Below are positions 45,515 to 55,142 of a DNA stretch of 64,000 bases, piece by piece. The DNA is from M3007 sp046329435. GTDB taxonomy: Bacteria; Bacteroidota; Bacteroidia; Chitinophagales; Saprospiraceae. Where the stretch lies: NCBI GenBank assembly GCA_046329435.1, contig JAXLUR010000005.1, forward strand, positions 124,001 to 188,000, in the 5' to 3' direction. The notes under the pieces were generated by a model. The model had not been told where the DNA came from and made no database searches. It saw only the letters and a list, made by a program, of their open reading frames with translations. Each line of letters begins with the position of its first letter. Within the stretch, counting starts at the first letter, position 1. The translations under genes and the position numbers were made by a program.

Positions 45515-48500
45515 TCAGCGCAGCAAGTTGACCTCTCCGCTCCGCTTCCCTTTTTCGCCGTCGCAAGCCACCTCCAGGAGGTAAATATAGGTATCCACAG
45601 CGGCGTCCTTGCCATCAATGCGTCCGTCCCATCCCGCATTCGGGCCGCTGCCGGCATACACTTTTTCGCCCCAGCGGTTGTAAATTTCAAGGCTCAGAAT
45701 GACCTCCAGCCCCTCCTGCGCCACTGGTCGGAACAAATCGTTGACGCCGTCGCCATCCGGCGAAAACGCATTGGGCATCCGGACATTGGCGGGGTCGCAG
45801 GGCGGCAACATACGCACCCGATAGGTTACCACGCTGCTGCAACCAGCCGCATTGGTCACCGTGACGGAATAACTAAGACTGTCGGGCGCGGGGCTCGGCG
45901 GCGTAAATACGGGCGCGGCGCAATCACTGCACGACAGGTGGTCGGCCGGCGACCATTGATAAGTGGCAAATCCGCCCGGAAGACTCAGCACTGGGACCTG
46001 GCCCGGGCCGATCACGATTCGGATGAATGTATCCAGCGCGGGCGCGGGCACGGCATTAATCACCACACACAGCGTCGAATCGCAGCCTTCCGACGTAAGG
46101 TAGGTTTGGCAATACCGGCCGGGTTGGGTGTAACTGATGCCGCCTTCCGTCACGCTGGCGCCCGGGCAAAGGGTGCGGAGCAACTCGGCATAGAGCGTGT
46201 CATTGGTCACCAAATTGATGCAATGCACGGAATCACAGCCGTTTACCGAGCTGAACTCCCTGCAATACTGCCCTGCAGCATCTGTAAAAAAGTCGAATAC
46301 CGGCACAGGTTCTCCGGCACAGGTCACCAGGGTTTCAGCGGTATGTTGCACGGAGCCCGGCACGGAAACTGTCAGCTGGACCGTATCGCGGCAGCCGAAA
46401 ACATTAAAACCAAGAACGGTGTATAGCGTCGTCTGACCCGGGGCAAGCAATACCTCCGTACAATTGGCCGACGGGCAAAACACGCCAGCCTGAGGAGACC
46501 AGGTATAATAATCGGCTCCCGAAATGCTCACCGAAGCCGTGTCGCCGATGCAGTTGGTGATGGCTGAAGCCGAAAGATCGATCATCGGGTTGGCAGAAAA
46601 ACCTACGAACAGCGAGTCGCTGGCTGTACACTGACCGTTCTGGGTGCTTACCGTTAGTACGAGGGTAGTATTCTGCTGACTGGTAAATTGCGGGTCGGCA
46701 ATCGCCGGGTTGCTCACCGCATTGGCCGGCGCCCAGGCGTAACTCCATCCTGGTTGATCGGGGCCGTCCAGCATCAGTTGCTCGCTGCCGCATACCCCCA
46801 GGGTGTCGTCTGCGAAAGCAAAATCAGGCAAGGGCCAAACCGTAATCACCACCACGTCCGTTGCCGTGCAGTTGTTGGCATCCATCAGTTCGACGCTGTA
46901 CATGCTTGTTGCTGTCGGAGTCACAAATTGAGCAGCGGCTGTTGGGTCGAGAATGCCCGGGCCCGTCCAGTGGTACAACCAGGCCGGAGAGGCCTGCAGC
47001 AGCACAGGTTGTCCGGCGCAAACAGCCGTATCGGGAATGAACAACACCAGCATCGGGAAAATCGTAACCGGCTGCACGCCCGATGCGGTGCAGGATCCCG
47101 AGGTTTCCGACAATTGATAATGAAGAACAATCGGTTGATTACCCGGATTGTAAACACCCTGCAAAACCGGATCTGCGCAACTCGTGCAGCTTAATCCGTC
47201 GCCCGGCAACCATTCATATTGATGGCCGGGAACAGCGGCAGAACCCAGCGATACAGGCTCTCCCGAACAAATCGAGAGCGGCTCGAAATCGATAGCCAGG
47301 GAGTCGAGCGCGCGGCTCAGGGTATTGCAAAGGCAAAGCGCCTGTGCGTCGAGTACGACAACGAGTGGACAAAGCCCTGCCAGATCGAGGACAAGCGACC
47401 CGCTCAGTATGGCGGTTTGCCCGGGTAAAATACTGGTCGGAGCAATCGCAGTTTCGAGCAGCGTATCGGCTGCCGAAAACAACCCGTCGGCATCGACATC
47501 TCGGTAAAAATACAGCACGCTGTTCCCGTCAAAACCAACCGCGCCGGTATTGGTCAATGTGAGCATGTACACCGGCTCGTTGTTGTTCAAATGCACGGAA
47601 AAAGCATCCAGGCTGAACTCAGGATGATCGATCTGGAAAGTAAAACTGGTCGTTCCGGTAACGAAACTGAACGCGCAAACCGAACCGTCGGCGACACAAA
47701 CAGCAGTCTGCTGCTGGGTTGCCCAGGCGCGAATGGTATCGGGCGCGCAGGCATTCATGCCCGGGTTTTGTACCGCGAAATTCAAACTGAGCGCCGTGCC
47801 CGCTGCGATTCCGGCTGGTAAATTCCACGACAAAACCTGTTGATCATCCATATTTTGAACAAAAGGAGGCGAGGCGGGGCCGTTCGGGCCGGGCTGGTAT
47901 GAGCCGGGGAGGTAGCCGGCGCCCGCGGGCAATCGCACGAACAAACTGTCGTACATCCCCGTGGCGCCGTCGGCCGTGAGCAGCAGTTGAACCGGCAGCG
48001 GCTCGCCACAAGGATGCGGCGGAGGGGTCGTAATTAGCAGCCCGAGACTGGTGGCGTACGGCGGCGGAACGCCATCGAGCAAAATCGCCTCGCCCGGCTT
48101 GACCAGCAGATTGGTGGTGTCGCCGCAGGTTTGTTCGGCCCAGGTTCGATACAGTATTTTATCGCCCGAAATATAACCGCAGCCGGAGAGGGTCCGGAAG
48201 CGCAGGCTGACGGAATGCATGGGTGCGAAAGGGAAGCCCGCAAGGCCTTGCTGCGCCAGGTTCGAATTGAGCGAGGCAAGGTCCCAGCCCAGCCAGCCGC
48301 CGGGTTGTGCCTGCGGATCGGGCACATTGACCCAGGCCGAACCGCTCGGAAAAGCCATCTGACAACTGCCCGGCAGCAAGGAAAGGCCGGGCGGCATTTG
48401 AACGCTCAGGCGGGGAGCGTAAGCAGCGCCGTACAAGGCATTAAACACGTCCGCAACGTGATAGTCGCTGGTGTCGCAAAGCGCGGCGGTACTGCCGGGC

Positions 48501-51500
48501 GTACTCACATTGATCTCCAGTTCGGCGGGCTGGGCCTGCACTTTCAGTACGATGTTTTTGCGCTGGCAGGCAAAGGCATTGGGCACGGTCAGTGTATCGC
48601 AGTTCCAGCCGTAGTACAGGATCAGGATTTCCTGCGCGCAACTGTTGTTGCGGGCCATCAAACGGTATTGCCTGACTGCTCCGGCAGGTATTTCTCCGGG
48701 TTGAAAAATGCCGTTGACGGCCGGTACCGGCGTCAGCGAGGGCAGTTCAAACAACTGAAAATCAGTCAGCAAGCCGCTCAACGACTGCGGGAAAACCCAA
48801 CCGAAAGGCGCTGCTACCGGGTCGCCGCCATGCACCAGCGTGATATCCCAACTGGCCATGTTGCCAGAGCCGACAAGGTTGGGTTGTGCAGAAAAAGCCG
48901 TCAGCGAAGGCCGTATAGGGATAAAGCCAAAGGTGTCGTCTTTGATCGGATCGATGGTAAAAAACGTATCGACGATTCCCTCTCCGGCGTTTGGCAAGGG
49001 CGGCAACCAGTCGAACAACAGGTCGACTTCCAGTCCCTGCGGTACGTTCAGGTTGCAGGCGGCTGTATAGGTTTGATTAAAATGAAGCGTAAAGCCTTCA
49101 TCCGGTTCGGGCAGTGTTGTCAGCGGGGTGGCGTACAAATTATTGCTCACACTGCTGCCCAGCGGCACATCCTGCATGGTGACCGGGCCCTCCTGCAATT
49201 GCAAACTATCGAGGAAGGTATTGACCAGTGTGATGGCAGGCGACACCTGATCATTTAACTGACGTACCCGAACCACCGGCCGGTATTCGTAAGGGAAAAA
49301 GTCGCCGAATGACAAGCGCACCTCAAAATCCTGCTGCATGGGCGACACGGAAGGTTCGCAGGGCGGCAGGTAAAATTTGGAACGGTTGAGGTAGGCGTTT
49401 ACGGAAGTGTACTGGATGAGTGTGTACGGACAGGAACACGAAAAGTCCTGGGGCGGCGCCTCATAATTCCCGGTCGTGGGCTGATAGCCGTTAAAAACAT
49501 TGACAAATGTGCCGGCCCGCATATTCAAATGCAACTCGGTGCTCAGGGGATTGGCAAAATGGCTGACTACCCGCAAACTGATGCTGTCGCCTTCCGTAAA
49601 GACAAAATTCGCCGGCACCGCACATCCTGCCGCCGCGAGTGTTGCCGGCGAGATGTCCCAGGTCCAGTTCATGCCGGAAATATTCTCTGTGGTGTCCACG
49701 CATGGCGGGTAATTGACATTGATCGTGACAATTTTCTGCTCTGTGCATTTGAGTTCCGGCGCTCCGAGTACGCAATCGTAGGTCTGCCCGGTTTCGGCAT
49801 CGCGCAGGTGCAATTGCGCCAGCAGCGGCACAATCAGGTTGCCATTGCTGCAGGGCGGCGTAAATGTCCCGGTATCAATCGCGATATCGCTTTCATAAGC
49901 GTCGAAATACATCCGAAGCAGCCCGTTTTCAAAACTCAGGCCAGGCTGGCTGGTATGCACGATACCCTGCATCAAGGTCTCGGCCGTGTCTCCAGGCATA
50001 AACCTGTTGAGTTTTATTTTGGAAAAATCCAGGGTTCCGCCCGGATCGGGCAGGCGGTCGCCATCGTTGTCGGGCAGGCCATAACTGGTGCGCCGGATCG
50101 ACGACTGGTGCTCAACCCAGCCGTCGATCGGCGTCAGGCAGGAATCGCCGGAACAATCGTACACAAAATCGTAGTCCACACATTGCTTGATGCCACAACC
50201 GGGCGCCACTTGCGGATCGAGCAAAAACTCCGAAATGATGCGCAAATTCGTACGCGGCAAGGAATCTGGATCGGCGTCGCAGGGATGTTCGCAACTTCCG
50301 GGAGCGTCGAAAAAATGCAGGCATTCCGCTTCCCGATCCGGGCAGGCCTGATCGCAATCCCATCGGATGCTGAACGGACCGATGGCAAAGGGTTGCCCTA
50401 TCGGAGTCTGAAATTCGAACCAGTTCACGGTGGTGTCGGCATCGGGATACGCCCCCTGCGACACCGGCGAAAGCCCGTTCAGGGTAAAAGGCTGGCTGCC
50501 CATGCTCATCCCGCAAGGCAACCTGAAATTGACCCTTACAACGCCCTGCGAGTCGGAAAGCAGCAGCGAACTCAGGCTGTACAACATGGAATATTCCTCG
50601 TCGTCGTGCAGCGGCTCTTTGACGCAAACCTGCCATTCCGGGTCGTTGAGCACATCGATTACATATGGCGCCGGGCCGATGCCGTAGCCGTTGTCAACCT
50701 GGCCCGGCGGGCAGTTTCTGGGCAACCAGTAATCCATTTGCCAGCCGGGGAAGTCGCTCGGGCATTCGGCCGAGCAGGCATACAGGTCAAACCCCGCAAC
50801 GACGGAGGCGCCGGGAGCCAGCCAGGGAACCGTGAAACAGACACTGGAGAAAAAAGGGCCCTGATCGGGGCAATCGTACAGGCTTACCGGCACAGCATTG
50901 AACGGGTGCACAGCCCGCCAGACGCCTGCACTGTCGAGGCCGATCGTCATCGTATCGATACCTGCCCAGGGAATATCGGGGCCGCCGTCGCCTTCCAGCA
51001 AAAAAAGGCAAAACCAGGCGCCAATGGCCGGCTGATCGCCTGTATTCGTAATACGGACGTGCTGCCGCGTCGGCAATTGCCCGCAAAGATCTTCCTGCAC
51101 ATTGACCACACCCTCGAACTCCAGCTTGGGTTTTCCGCTGGCAGGAAGCAGGTTGAGGGTTGCCGTACTTGTATTGAACTGACAAATGTCGCCATTGCAG
51201 CTCCATGCCGCCCGTAGGGTGGAAATGCTTTGATTGAGGTTGATACCACAATCGGTCACCAGCAAGGTTTCGGTGATGATGATCTGTTCATTGAGTTCAA
51301 AAAGGCCGTCGCCGTCGCCGATTTGCTGAAAATCAGCCGGCCCGAGCAGGATGGAAAAAAAGTCAGGGATGTTTTGCAACACCGTGCCGGCATCCGCACT
51401 GACTGAAAAACCGCCGTCGGGGTGTTCGTCTTCGAATACGAAACTATCGAGCGCCCCCAGCCGCGTATTGCGGATCGTAAAGCTGCGAATCACCTGCTGC

Positions 51501-51988
51501 CCCAATTGCGCAAACGTATTGGCATTGGTGCTGCTCACGATGAGCAGCAGGGGCGTTTCAACGGGATAAGGGGTGGTCGTGACGCTGTTGTTTCCGCCCG
51601 GCCAACTGACCGCGATCGTGTTGGTAAACTGCTGGCCGGCATTGATCGCCGCCACCATATCGCACGACGCCCGCGCAACAAAGGAAAAACTCTGGCTGCT
51701 GCCGGCGGCCAGCCCCGGGATGGAAAAAACCGGCGCATTGGGGACGCCCCCGTTTTCAGCCGCGCCGGAAACCGAACCGGGAACATAGGCGACGCCCTGA
51801 GGCAACCCGACCGTCGTGTTGATGACGCCCGAAGCAAGTGCGCTGCTGTTGCTCAGCGACACGGTGAACAGGGCGGTGTCGCACACGAAAAAACTCGTCG
51901 GCGACACATAGTCGATCTGTATGTTCTGGGCAGGTAATTCTTTGAAAAAGAATAAAATGGCGAGGAGTAAGTATAGGTGTCTTTGCAT
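45515..51988 (-). CDS. Giant secreted protein with T9SS type B sorting domain
   Basis: A 2157-residue protein with a signal peptide (MQRHLYLLLAILFFFKELPA). The first two thirds hold DUF11-like beta-sandwich units (SYSVTVTNAAG- and TLTNTGAVGFDGNSVLYFYR-type motifs, ITNTGDQPAIGAWFCLFLLE). They are followed by PKD/Ig-like modules containing C-S-x-C pairs (GLSCTSCADP, HLSCSDCAAPVF) and WSP(A/Q) turns. The end is the gliding-motility-associated type B domain: MPNAFSPDGDGVNDLFRPVA, YNRWGEKVYAGSG, then DTYIYLLEVACDG. It is expected at the cell surface. Its repeats are unlike those of the giant at 11416, so the two are not simple copies. Function unknown. Confidence 0.9.
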   Translation of the reverse strand: MQRHLYLLLAILFFFKELPAQNIQIDYVSPTSFFVCDTALFTVSLSNSSALASGVINTTVGLPQGVAYVPGSVSGAAENGGVPNAPVFSIPGLAAGSSQSFSFVARASCDMVAAINAGQQFTNTIAVSWPGGNNSVTTTPYPVETPLLLIVSSTNANTFAQLGQQVIRSFTIRNTRLGALDSFVFEDEHPDGGFSVSADAGTVLQNIPDFFSILLGPADFQQIGDGDGLFELNEQIIITETLLVTDCGINLNQSISTLRAAWSCNGDICQFNTSTATLNLLPASGKPKLEFEGVVNVQEDLCGQLPTRQHVRITNTGDQPAIGAWFCLFLLEGDGGPDIPWAGIDTMTIGLDSAGVWRAVHPFNAVPVSLYDCPDQGPFFSSVCFTVPWLAPGASVVAGFDLYACSAECPSDFPGWQMDYWLPRNCPPGQVDNGYGIGPAPYVIDVLNDPEWQVCVKEPLHDDEEYSMLYSLSSLLLSDSQGVVRVNFRLPCGMSMGSQPFTLNGLSPVSQGAYPDADTTVNWFEFQTPIGQPFAIGPFSIRWDCDQACPDREAECLHFFDAPGSCEHPCDADPDSLPRTNLRIISEFLLDPQVAPGCGIKQCVDYDFVYDCSGDSCLTPIDGWVEHQSSIRRTSYGLPDNDGDRLPDPGGTLDFSKIKLNRFMPGDTAETLMQGIVHTSQPGLSFENGLLRMYFDAYESDIAIDTGTFTPPCSNGNLIVPLLAQLHLRDAETGQTYDCVLGAPELKCTEQKIVTINVNYPPCVDTTENISGMNWTWDISPATLAAAGCAVPANFVFTEGDSISLRVVSHFANPLSTELHLNMRAGTFVNVFNGYQPTTGNYEAPPQDFSCSCPYTLIQYTSVNAYLNRSKFYLPPCEPSVSPMQQDFEVRLSFGDFFPYEYRPVVRVRQLNDQVSPAITLVNTFLDSLQLQEGPVTMQDVPLGSSVSNNLYATPLTTLPEPDEGFTLHFNQTYTAACNLNVPQGLEVDLLFDWLPPLPNAGEGIVDTFFTIDPIKDDTFGFIPIRPSLTAFSAQPNLVGSGNMASWDITLVHGGDPVAAPFGWVFPQSLSGLLTDFQLFELPSLTPVPAVNGIFQPGEIPAGAVRQYRLMARNNSCAQEILILYYGWNCDTLTVPNAFACQRKNIVLKVQAQPAELEINVSTPGSTAALCDTSDYHVADVFNALYGAAYAPRLSVQMPPGLSLLPGSCQMAFPSGSAWVNVPDPQAQPGGWLGWDLASLNSNLAQQGLAGFPFAPMHSVSLRFRTLSGCGYISGDKILYRTWAEQTCGDTTNLLVKPGEAILLDGVPPPYATSLGLLITTPPPHPCGEPLPVQLLLTADGATGMYDSLFVRLPAGAGYLPGSYQPGPNGPASPPFVQNMDDQQVLSWNLPAGIAAGTALSLNFAVQNPGMNACAPDTIRAWATQQQTAVCVADGSVCAFSFVTGTTSFTFQIDHPEFSLDAFSVHLNNNEPVYMLTLTNTGAVGFDGNSVLYFYRDVDADGLFSAADTLLETAIAPTSILPGQTAILSGSLVLDLAGLCPLVVVLDAQALCLCNTLSRALDSLAIDFEPLSICSGEPVSLGSAAVPGHQYEWLPGDGLSCTSCADPVLQGVYNPGNQPIVLHYQLSETSGSCTASGVQPVTIFPMLVLFIPDTAVCAGQPVLLQASPAWLYHWTGPGILDPTAAAQFVTPTATSMYSVELMDANNCTATDVVVITVWPLPDFAFADDTLGVCGSEQLMLDGPDQPGWSYAWAPANAVSNPAIADPQFTSQQNTTLVLTVSTQNGQCTASDSLFVGFSANPMIDLSASAITNCIGDTASVSISGADYYTWSPQAGVFCPSANCTEVLLAPGQTTLYTVLGFNVFGCRDTVQLTVSVPGSVQHTAETLVTCAGEPVPVFDFFTDAAGQYCREFSSVNGCDSVHCINLVTNDTLYAELLRTLCPGASVTEGGISYTQPGRYCQTYLTSEGCDSTLCVVINAVPAPALDTFIRIVIGPGQVPVLSLPGGFATYQWSPADHLSCSDCAAPVFTPPSPAPDSLSYSVTVTNAAGCSSVVTYRVRMLPPCDPANVRMPNAFSPDGDGVNDLFRPVAQEGLEVILSLEIYNRWGEKVYAGSGPNAGWDGRIDGKDAAVDTYIYLLEVACDGEKGKRSGEVNLLR

Positions 51989-52059
51989 GGTAAAAACCGG
52001 CTTCTGCGGCGAAAGTTACGAATCAAATAATCAGACCGCTCCTTTCCGTTGCCCGGCGG

Positions 52060-52665
52060 CTACACCTGCCGGCTAAAATCTGCGACGGTATAATGGCCTG
52101 CCGGGGCCGGCGAGCCGCCCAGCGCGGCGCGCAAATCCATGAGCGTACGCCCCAGATGGTTGCCGCCCGAACCGTCGCTGGCATCGCTCCAGAAGGTGTC
52201 GCCGCTGTGCGGGCCATGCTGGTATTCCCTGTGTTCCAGCAAATACGCATCGCCGGTTTGCAGCAAACCCTGTTTGAGCAAAGGATCGCTGAATTTTTGC
52301 TCAAGCACGGCTTTCATCGCCCCCAACTGGCCTAACCCGGCGTAGGAATAGTCCGGATTCGACAATTTCTTTTTGGTAATAAATGCATCGGTTCCCGACG
52401 TTGCATTTTCCAACGCTTTGAGGGCGGCCGGATTATGCCACCACTTGGTAGCCTGAAAAGCCGCTTCGGCGCAAACAAACTGACCACTTATCCCGTCGAT
52501 GGTCAGGTGAACGGCGCACTTGAAAAAGTTGGTCAGAAACTGGGCGCAGTACACCTTGTCCCAGGCAGTGTCGTAATCCGGATAATAAAAAGCGACGAGT
52601 GTGTAAGGCTGGTTGTTAATGACAACGGATTTTGGCTGGGGCGAGAAGTTGGGAGCGGTGTTCAT
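52060..52665 (-). CDS. NADAR-domain protein (YbiA-like)
   Basis: A 201-residue protein from ATG 52665 (MNTAPNFSPQPKSVVINNQP). The NADAR signature is present: FLTNFFKCAVHLTIDGISGQ, CAEAAFQATKWW, LLQTGDAYLLEHREYQ, FWSDASDGSGGNHLGRTLMD. The SNF near the start is replaced by TNF. Known NADAR proteins hydrolyse N-glycosidic bonds of riboflavin intermediates (YbiA) or remove ADP-ribose from guanine bases in DarT1 toxin-antitoxin pairs. No DarT toxin is recognised next to it. It follows the unknown gene at 52676 by 10 bases, so the two form an operon. Confidence 0.82.
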   Translation of the reverse strand: MNTAPNFSPQPKSVVINNQPYTLVAFYYPDYDTAWDKVYCAQFLTNFFKCAVHLTIDGISGQFVCAEAAFQATKWWHNPAALKALENATSGTDAFITKKKLSNPDYSYAGLGQLGAMKAVLEQKFSDPLLKQGLLQTGDAYLLEHREYQHGPHSGDTFWSDASDGSGGNHLGRTLMDLRAALGGSPAPAGHYTVADFSRQV

Positions 52666-52675
52666 TTGGAAAGTT

Positions 52676-53242
52676 TTATTGGTATTTCGTGGAAAGTGCA
52701 ATCAGCGTTTGTTGAATCCTGTCGGAAACCACGGCGGGCATGCCTTGCGCAACGCCGCCGCCCACGGCATAGGGATGTTTCGGGTTGTTGACAGAAATCT
52801 GGTTTTGCCAGCCCAGCACCGTCCAGCCGCTTTTCAAGTAGTTTTCAATGCGGTCCAGATCGGTGGTGACGATACCCAGGTGAATATTGTCGTTCCAGGG
52901 GGCGACAGCCTGAACATAGGCGTTCATGGTTGTGATCGGGAGGATGTGCAGTTTGCCTTGCAAGGCCGGGAATTTGCTGCCCAGCAGCGATTCGAGGCTT
53001 ACCATGACCGTGGCCTGATTGGCGCCGTCGGTGTGGGTATTCCAGCCGCCCGAAAAATAGGTTTGCTGGATGGTGCGGGTCTGGCCGTAGTTGGCCGAAT
53101 ACGTAAGGCCTACGCCCGGCGCGCCAGCCTGTATCAGATCGGCCGCTTTGTTCAGAAAAAGGAGTGCCTGATCGTCGGACGATACACTTTCATTATTTTC
53201 AATAAAAGGCACATAAAAATTGATAAACTGACCTGTTTTCAT
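52676..53242 (-). CDS. Unknown operon partner of the NADAR protein
   Basis: A 188-residue soluble protein that I do not recognise. ATG 53242 starts MKTGQFINFYVPFIENNESV. Notable stretches are GVGLTYSANYGQTRTIQQTY, FSGGWNTHTDGANQATVMVS, KLHILPITTMNAYVQAVAPW and HLGIVTTDLDRIENYLKSGW. The N-terminus and many polar loops suggest an enzyme-like alpha/beta fold. No macro or DarT motif could be confirmed. Tight spacing to the NADAR gene implies a shared pathway, for example processing of ADP-ribose or nucleotide damage; that is inference only. Confidence 0.6.
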   Translation of the reverse strand: MKTGQFINFYVPFIENNESVSSDDQALLFLNKAADLIQAGAPGVGLTYSANYGQTRTIQQTYFSGGWNTHTDGANQATVMVSLESLLGSKFPALQGKLHILPITTMNAYVQAVAPWNDNIHLGIVTTDLDRIENYLKSGWTVLGWQNQISVNNPKHPYAVGGGVAQGMPAVVSDRIQQTLIALSTKYQ

Positions 53243-53342
53243 CCGGTTGTTCAATTTGGTTAAGAAACGAAAAATGAGGAATCGGGTTCCAAATGTACAG
53301 TTTCGTCCGCTTCTTCGTTTTTTTGCCACAAATTAAATCACC

Positions 53343-54491
53343 ATGAGCATTCGCCAATTCCTCCTGTTCGCCTGTTTCCTGACACCGGCGTTCCTTCTTG
53401 CCCAAATCGACCATCCCAAAGCCATATTCCGCGAATTGCGCGGCCTCGACGGCACCTGGTTTATGCCGACCGACCGCGGCGACCGCCTTGAAGTTTGGCG
53501 CATCGACAACGACAGCACCCTCATCGGGCGCGGCCTTCGTATCAAGCCCGAAAACGGCGATACCATCACACTCGAAACCATGCGTATCGAGCGCCGTGAT
53601 ACGAATATCCTGTACATCGTCATCGTACGCGGCCAAAACCAGAACCAGCCCGTGACCTACCGAATGACGCAGGCCGATTACGACGGTTACCTGTTTGAAA
53701 ATCCCGAACACGATGATCCTCAAAAGATTCGCTACCTGCTCCTGGGCAACCGCGAACTTCAGGTGACCACCGAAGGCAAGCGCGGCAGCCGCGATACCAA
53801 GCAGGAATATGTGTTTGAACGCGAGTTCACGCCGGCAGGCATGGAATTTCGCCTTCGTGTCGGCGGCAACCTCTTTACCCAGCACGCAACCGGCAATTTC
53901 AACCTCAGCAATGGCCAGAAAACACCCGAATACAGCCCCCGGCCAGGTTGGGAACTGGGCTCGCAGTTCAGCTTCCGCGGGCGGGGCGGCTTTGTCTCCA
54001 TGAACCTCGAACTGGGCTTTATCGGCAAATATTCACATGCGCAGGCTGCCTTCGTGGTCATCGATACGGCTTTCACCGAATATCAGCGGGATGTGACCTA
54101 CGGACAAACCTGGCTGGTGCTGGCCGCCGTCCCGGAAATCACCCTGAAACGCGACGGCAAACTGTCGTTCATCGTCGGCCCCTACCTCGGCCGTCTGTTG
54201 TTTACAAGCACCAGCGGCACAGTGCTGCCCACCGACAAGGAAAACAAACTGTTCAAAGCCAACAACGACTTCAAAAAGACGGATATCGGCGTACTGGCAG
54301 GCTTCCAGTACAAATTGAATTTTGGCAAAAAAGACGTGGGCGGCCGCCTTGGCCTGCGCGCCAACCTCGGCTTTTCCAACCTCGACAACCTCTACACCAC
54401 CCGCGGCGACGGCGACCCCGCCTTTTACAACGGCCGGGTGGGTCTGCGCGGTGTGTCGCTGTATTATAGCCTGGATTTACTCAAACTCTGA
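53343..54491 (+). CDS. DUF6265-like plus outer-membrane beta-barrel protein
   Basis: A 382-residue protein with a signal peptide (MSIRQFLLFACFLTPAFLLA). Residues 25-150 look like a DUF6265 lipocalin-like domain (FRELRGLDGTWFMPTDRGDR, ENPEHDDPQKIRYLLLGNRE). Residues 165-382 form a small porin-type barrel of about eight to ten strands (FRLRVGGNLFTQHATGNFNL, GWELGSQFSFRGRGGFVSMN, LGLRANLGFSNL) ending in YYSLDLLKL. The pairing of a DUF6265-like domain with a barrel is uncommon in my experience. It is divergent from the NADAR operon and may form a unit with RNase H, 24 bases downstream. Confidence 0.72.
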   Translation: MSIRQFLLFACFLTPAFLLAQIDHPKAIFRELRGLDGTWFMPTDRGDRLEVWRIDNDSTLIGRGLRIKPENGDTITLETMRIERRDTNILYIVIVRGQNQNQPVTYRMTQADYDGYLFENPEHDDPQKIRYLLLGNRELQVTTEGKRGSRDTKQEYVFEREFTPAGMEFRLRVGGNLFTQHATGNFNLSNGQKTPEYSPRPGWELGSQFSFRGRGGFVSMNLELGFIGKYSHAQAAFVVIDTAFTEYQRDVTYGQTWLVLAAVPEITLKRDGKLSFIVGPYLGRLLFTSTSGTVLPTDKENKLFKANNDFKKTDIGVLAGFQYKLNFGKKDVGGRLGLRANLGFSNLDNLYTTRGDGDPAFYNGRVGLRGVSLYYSLDLLKL

Positions 54492-54515
54492 TAGCTGTCC
54501 GTTCTCACTACGTTC

Positions 54516-55136
54516 ATGTCAAAAAAATTCTACGTCGTCTGGGAAGGTCATCAGCCGGGGGTGTACGCCGACTGGGCCGAGGCCAAAAAGCAGGTGGACG
54601 GCTTCCCGGCGGCAAAGTATAAAAGCTTCCCGTCGAAGGCGGAGGCCGAGCAGGCCTTCAAAGGCAATTACTGGGCGCATGTCAGCAAAACTGCGGCTAA
54701 AAAATCGCCTCCGCCTTCTTCGGCCAGCATCCTGCGCGACAGCCTTTCGGTCGATGCCGCCTGCAGCGGCAACCCCGGCCGGATGGAATACAGGGGCGTG
54801 TACACCGCTTCCGGACAGGAGTTATTCCATGTGGGCCCGCTCGACGACGGCACCAACAACATCGGCGAATTTCTGGCGATCGTGCATGCCCTGGCGCTAC
54901 TGCAAAAAGAAGGCAAGCCGCAAATGCCGATCTATTCCGACTCCCGCAACGCCCAGCTGTGGGTCAAAGCCAAAAAGTGCCGCACCAAACTGGAAAGAAC
55001 AGGGCGCAACGACAAGGTGTTCGAACTGATCGATCGGGCGGAAAAATGGCTGGCGGTCAATAAGGTCACCAACCCGATCCTGAAATGGGAAACCGGGGCC
55101 TGGGGAGAAATCCCTGCCGATTTCGGCCGCAAGTAA
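54516..55136 (+). CDS. Ribonuclease H1 with N-terminal hybrid-binding domain
   Basis: A 206-residue enzyme. Residues 3-50 are the RNase H1 hybrid-binding (viroplasmin-like) domain: KFYVVWEGHQPGVYADWAEA and FPSKAEAEQAFKG. A lysine/proline linker joins it to the catalytic domain with the four acidic residues in SVDAACSGNPG, NNIGEFLAIVHAL, IYSDSRNAQLW and PADFGRK. It cuts RNA in RNA-DNA hybrids in the cytosol. The AraC-type regulator gene starts 6 bases after its stop, so the two are probably co-transcribed. Confidence 0.92.
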   Translation: MSKKFYVVWEGHQPGVYADWAEAKKQVDGFPAAKYKSFPSKAEAEQAFKGNYWAHVSKTAAKKSPPPSSASILRDSLSVDAACSGNPGRMEYRGVYTASGQELFHVGPLDDGTNNIGEFLAIVHALALLQKEGKPQMPIYSDSRNAQLWVKAKKCRTKLERTGRNDKVFELIDRAEKWLAVNKVTNPILKWETGAWGEIPADFGRK

Positions 55137-55142
55137 AACAAC

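Noticed and set aside
49529..51217. 562-codon plus-strand frame inside the second giant gene
   Set aside because: Antisense to DUF11-like domains with a continuous signal-to-sorting-domain frame; the plus translation is arginine/alanine-rich without motifs.
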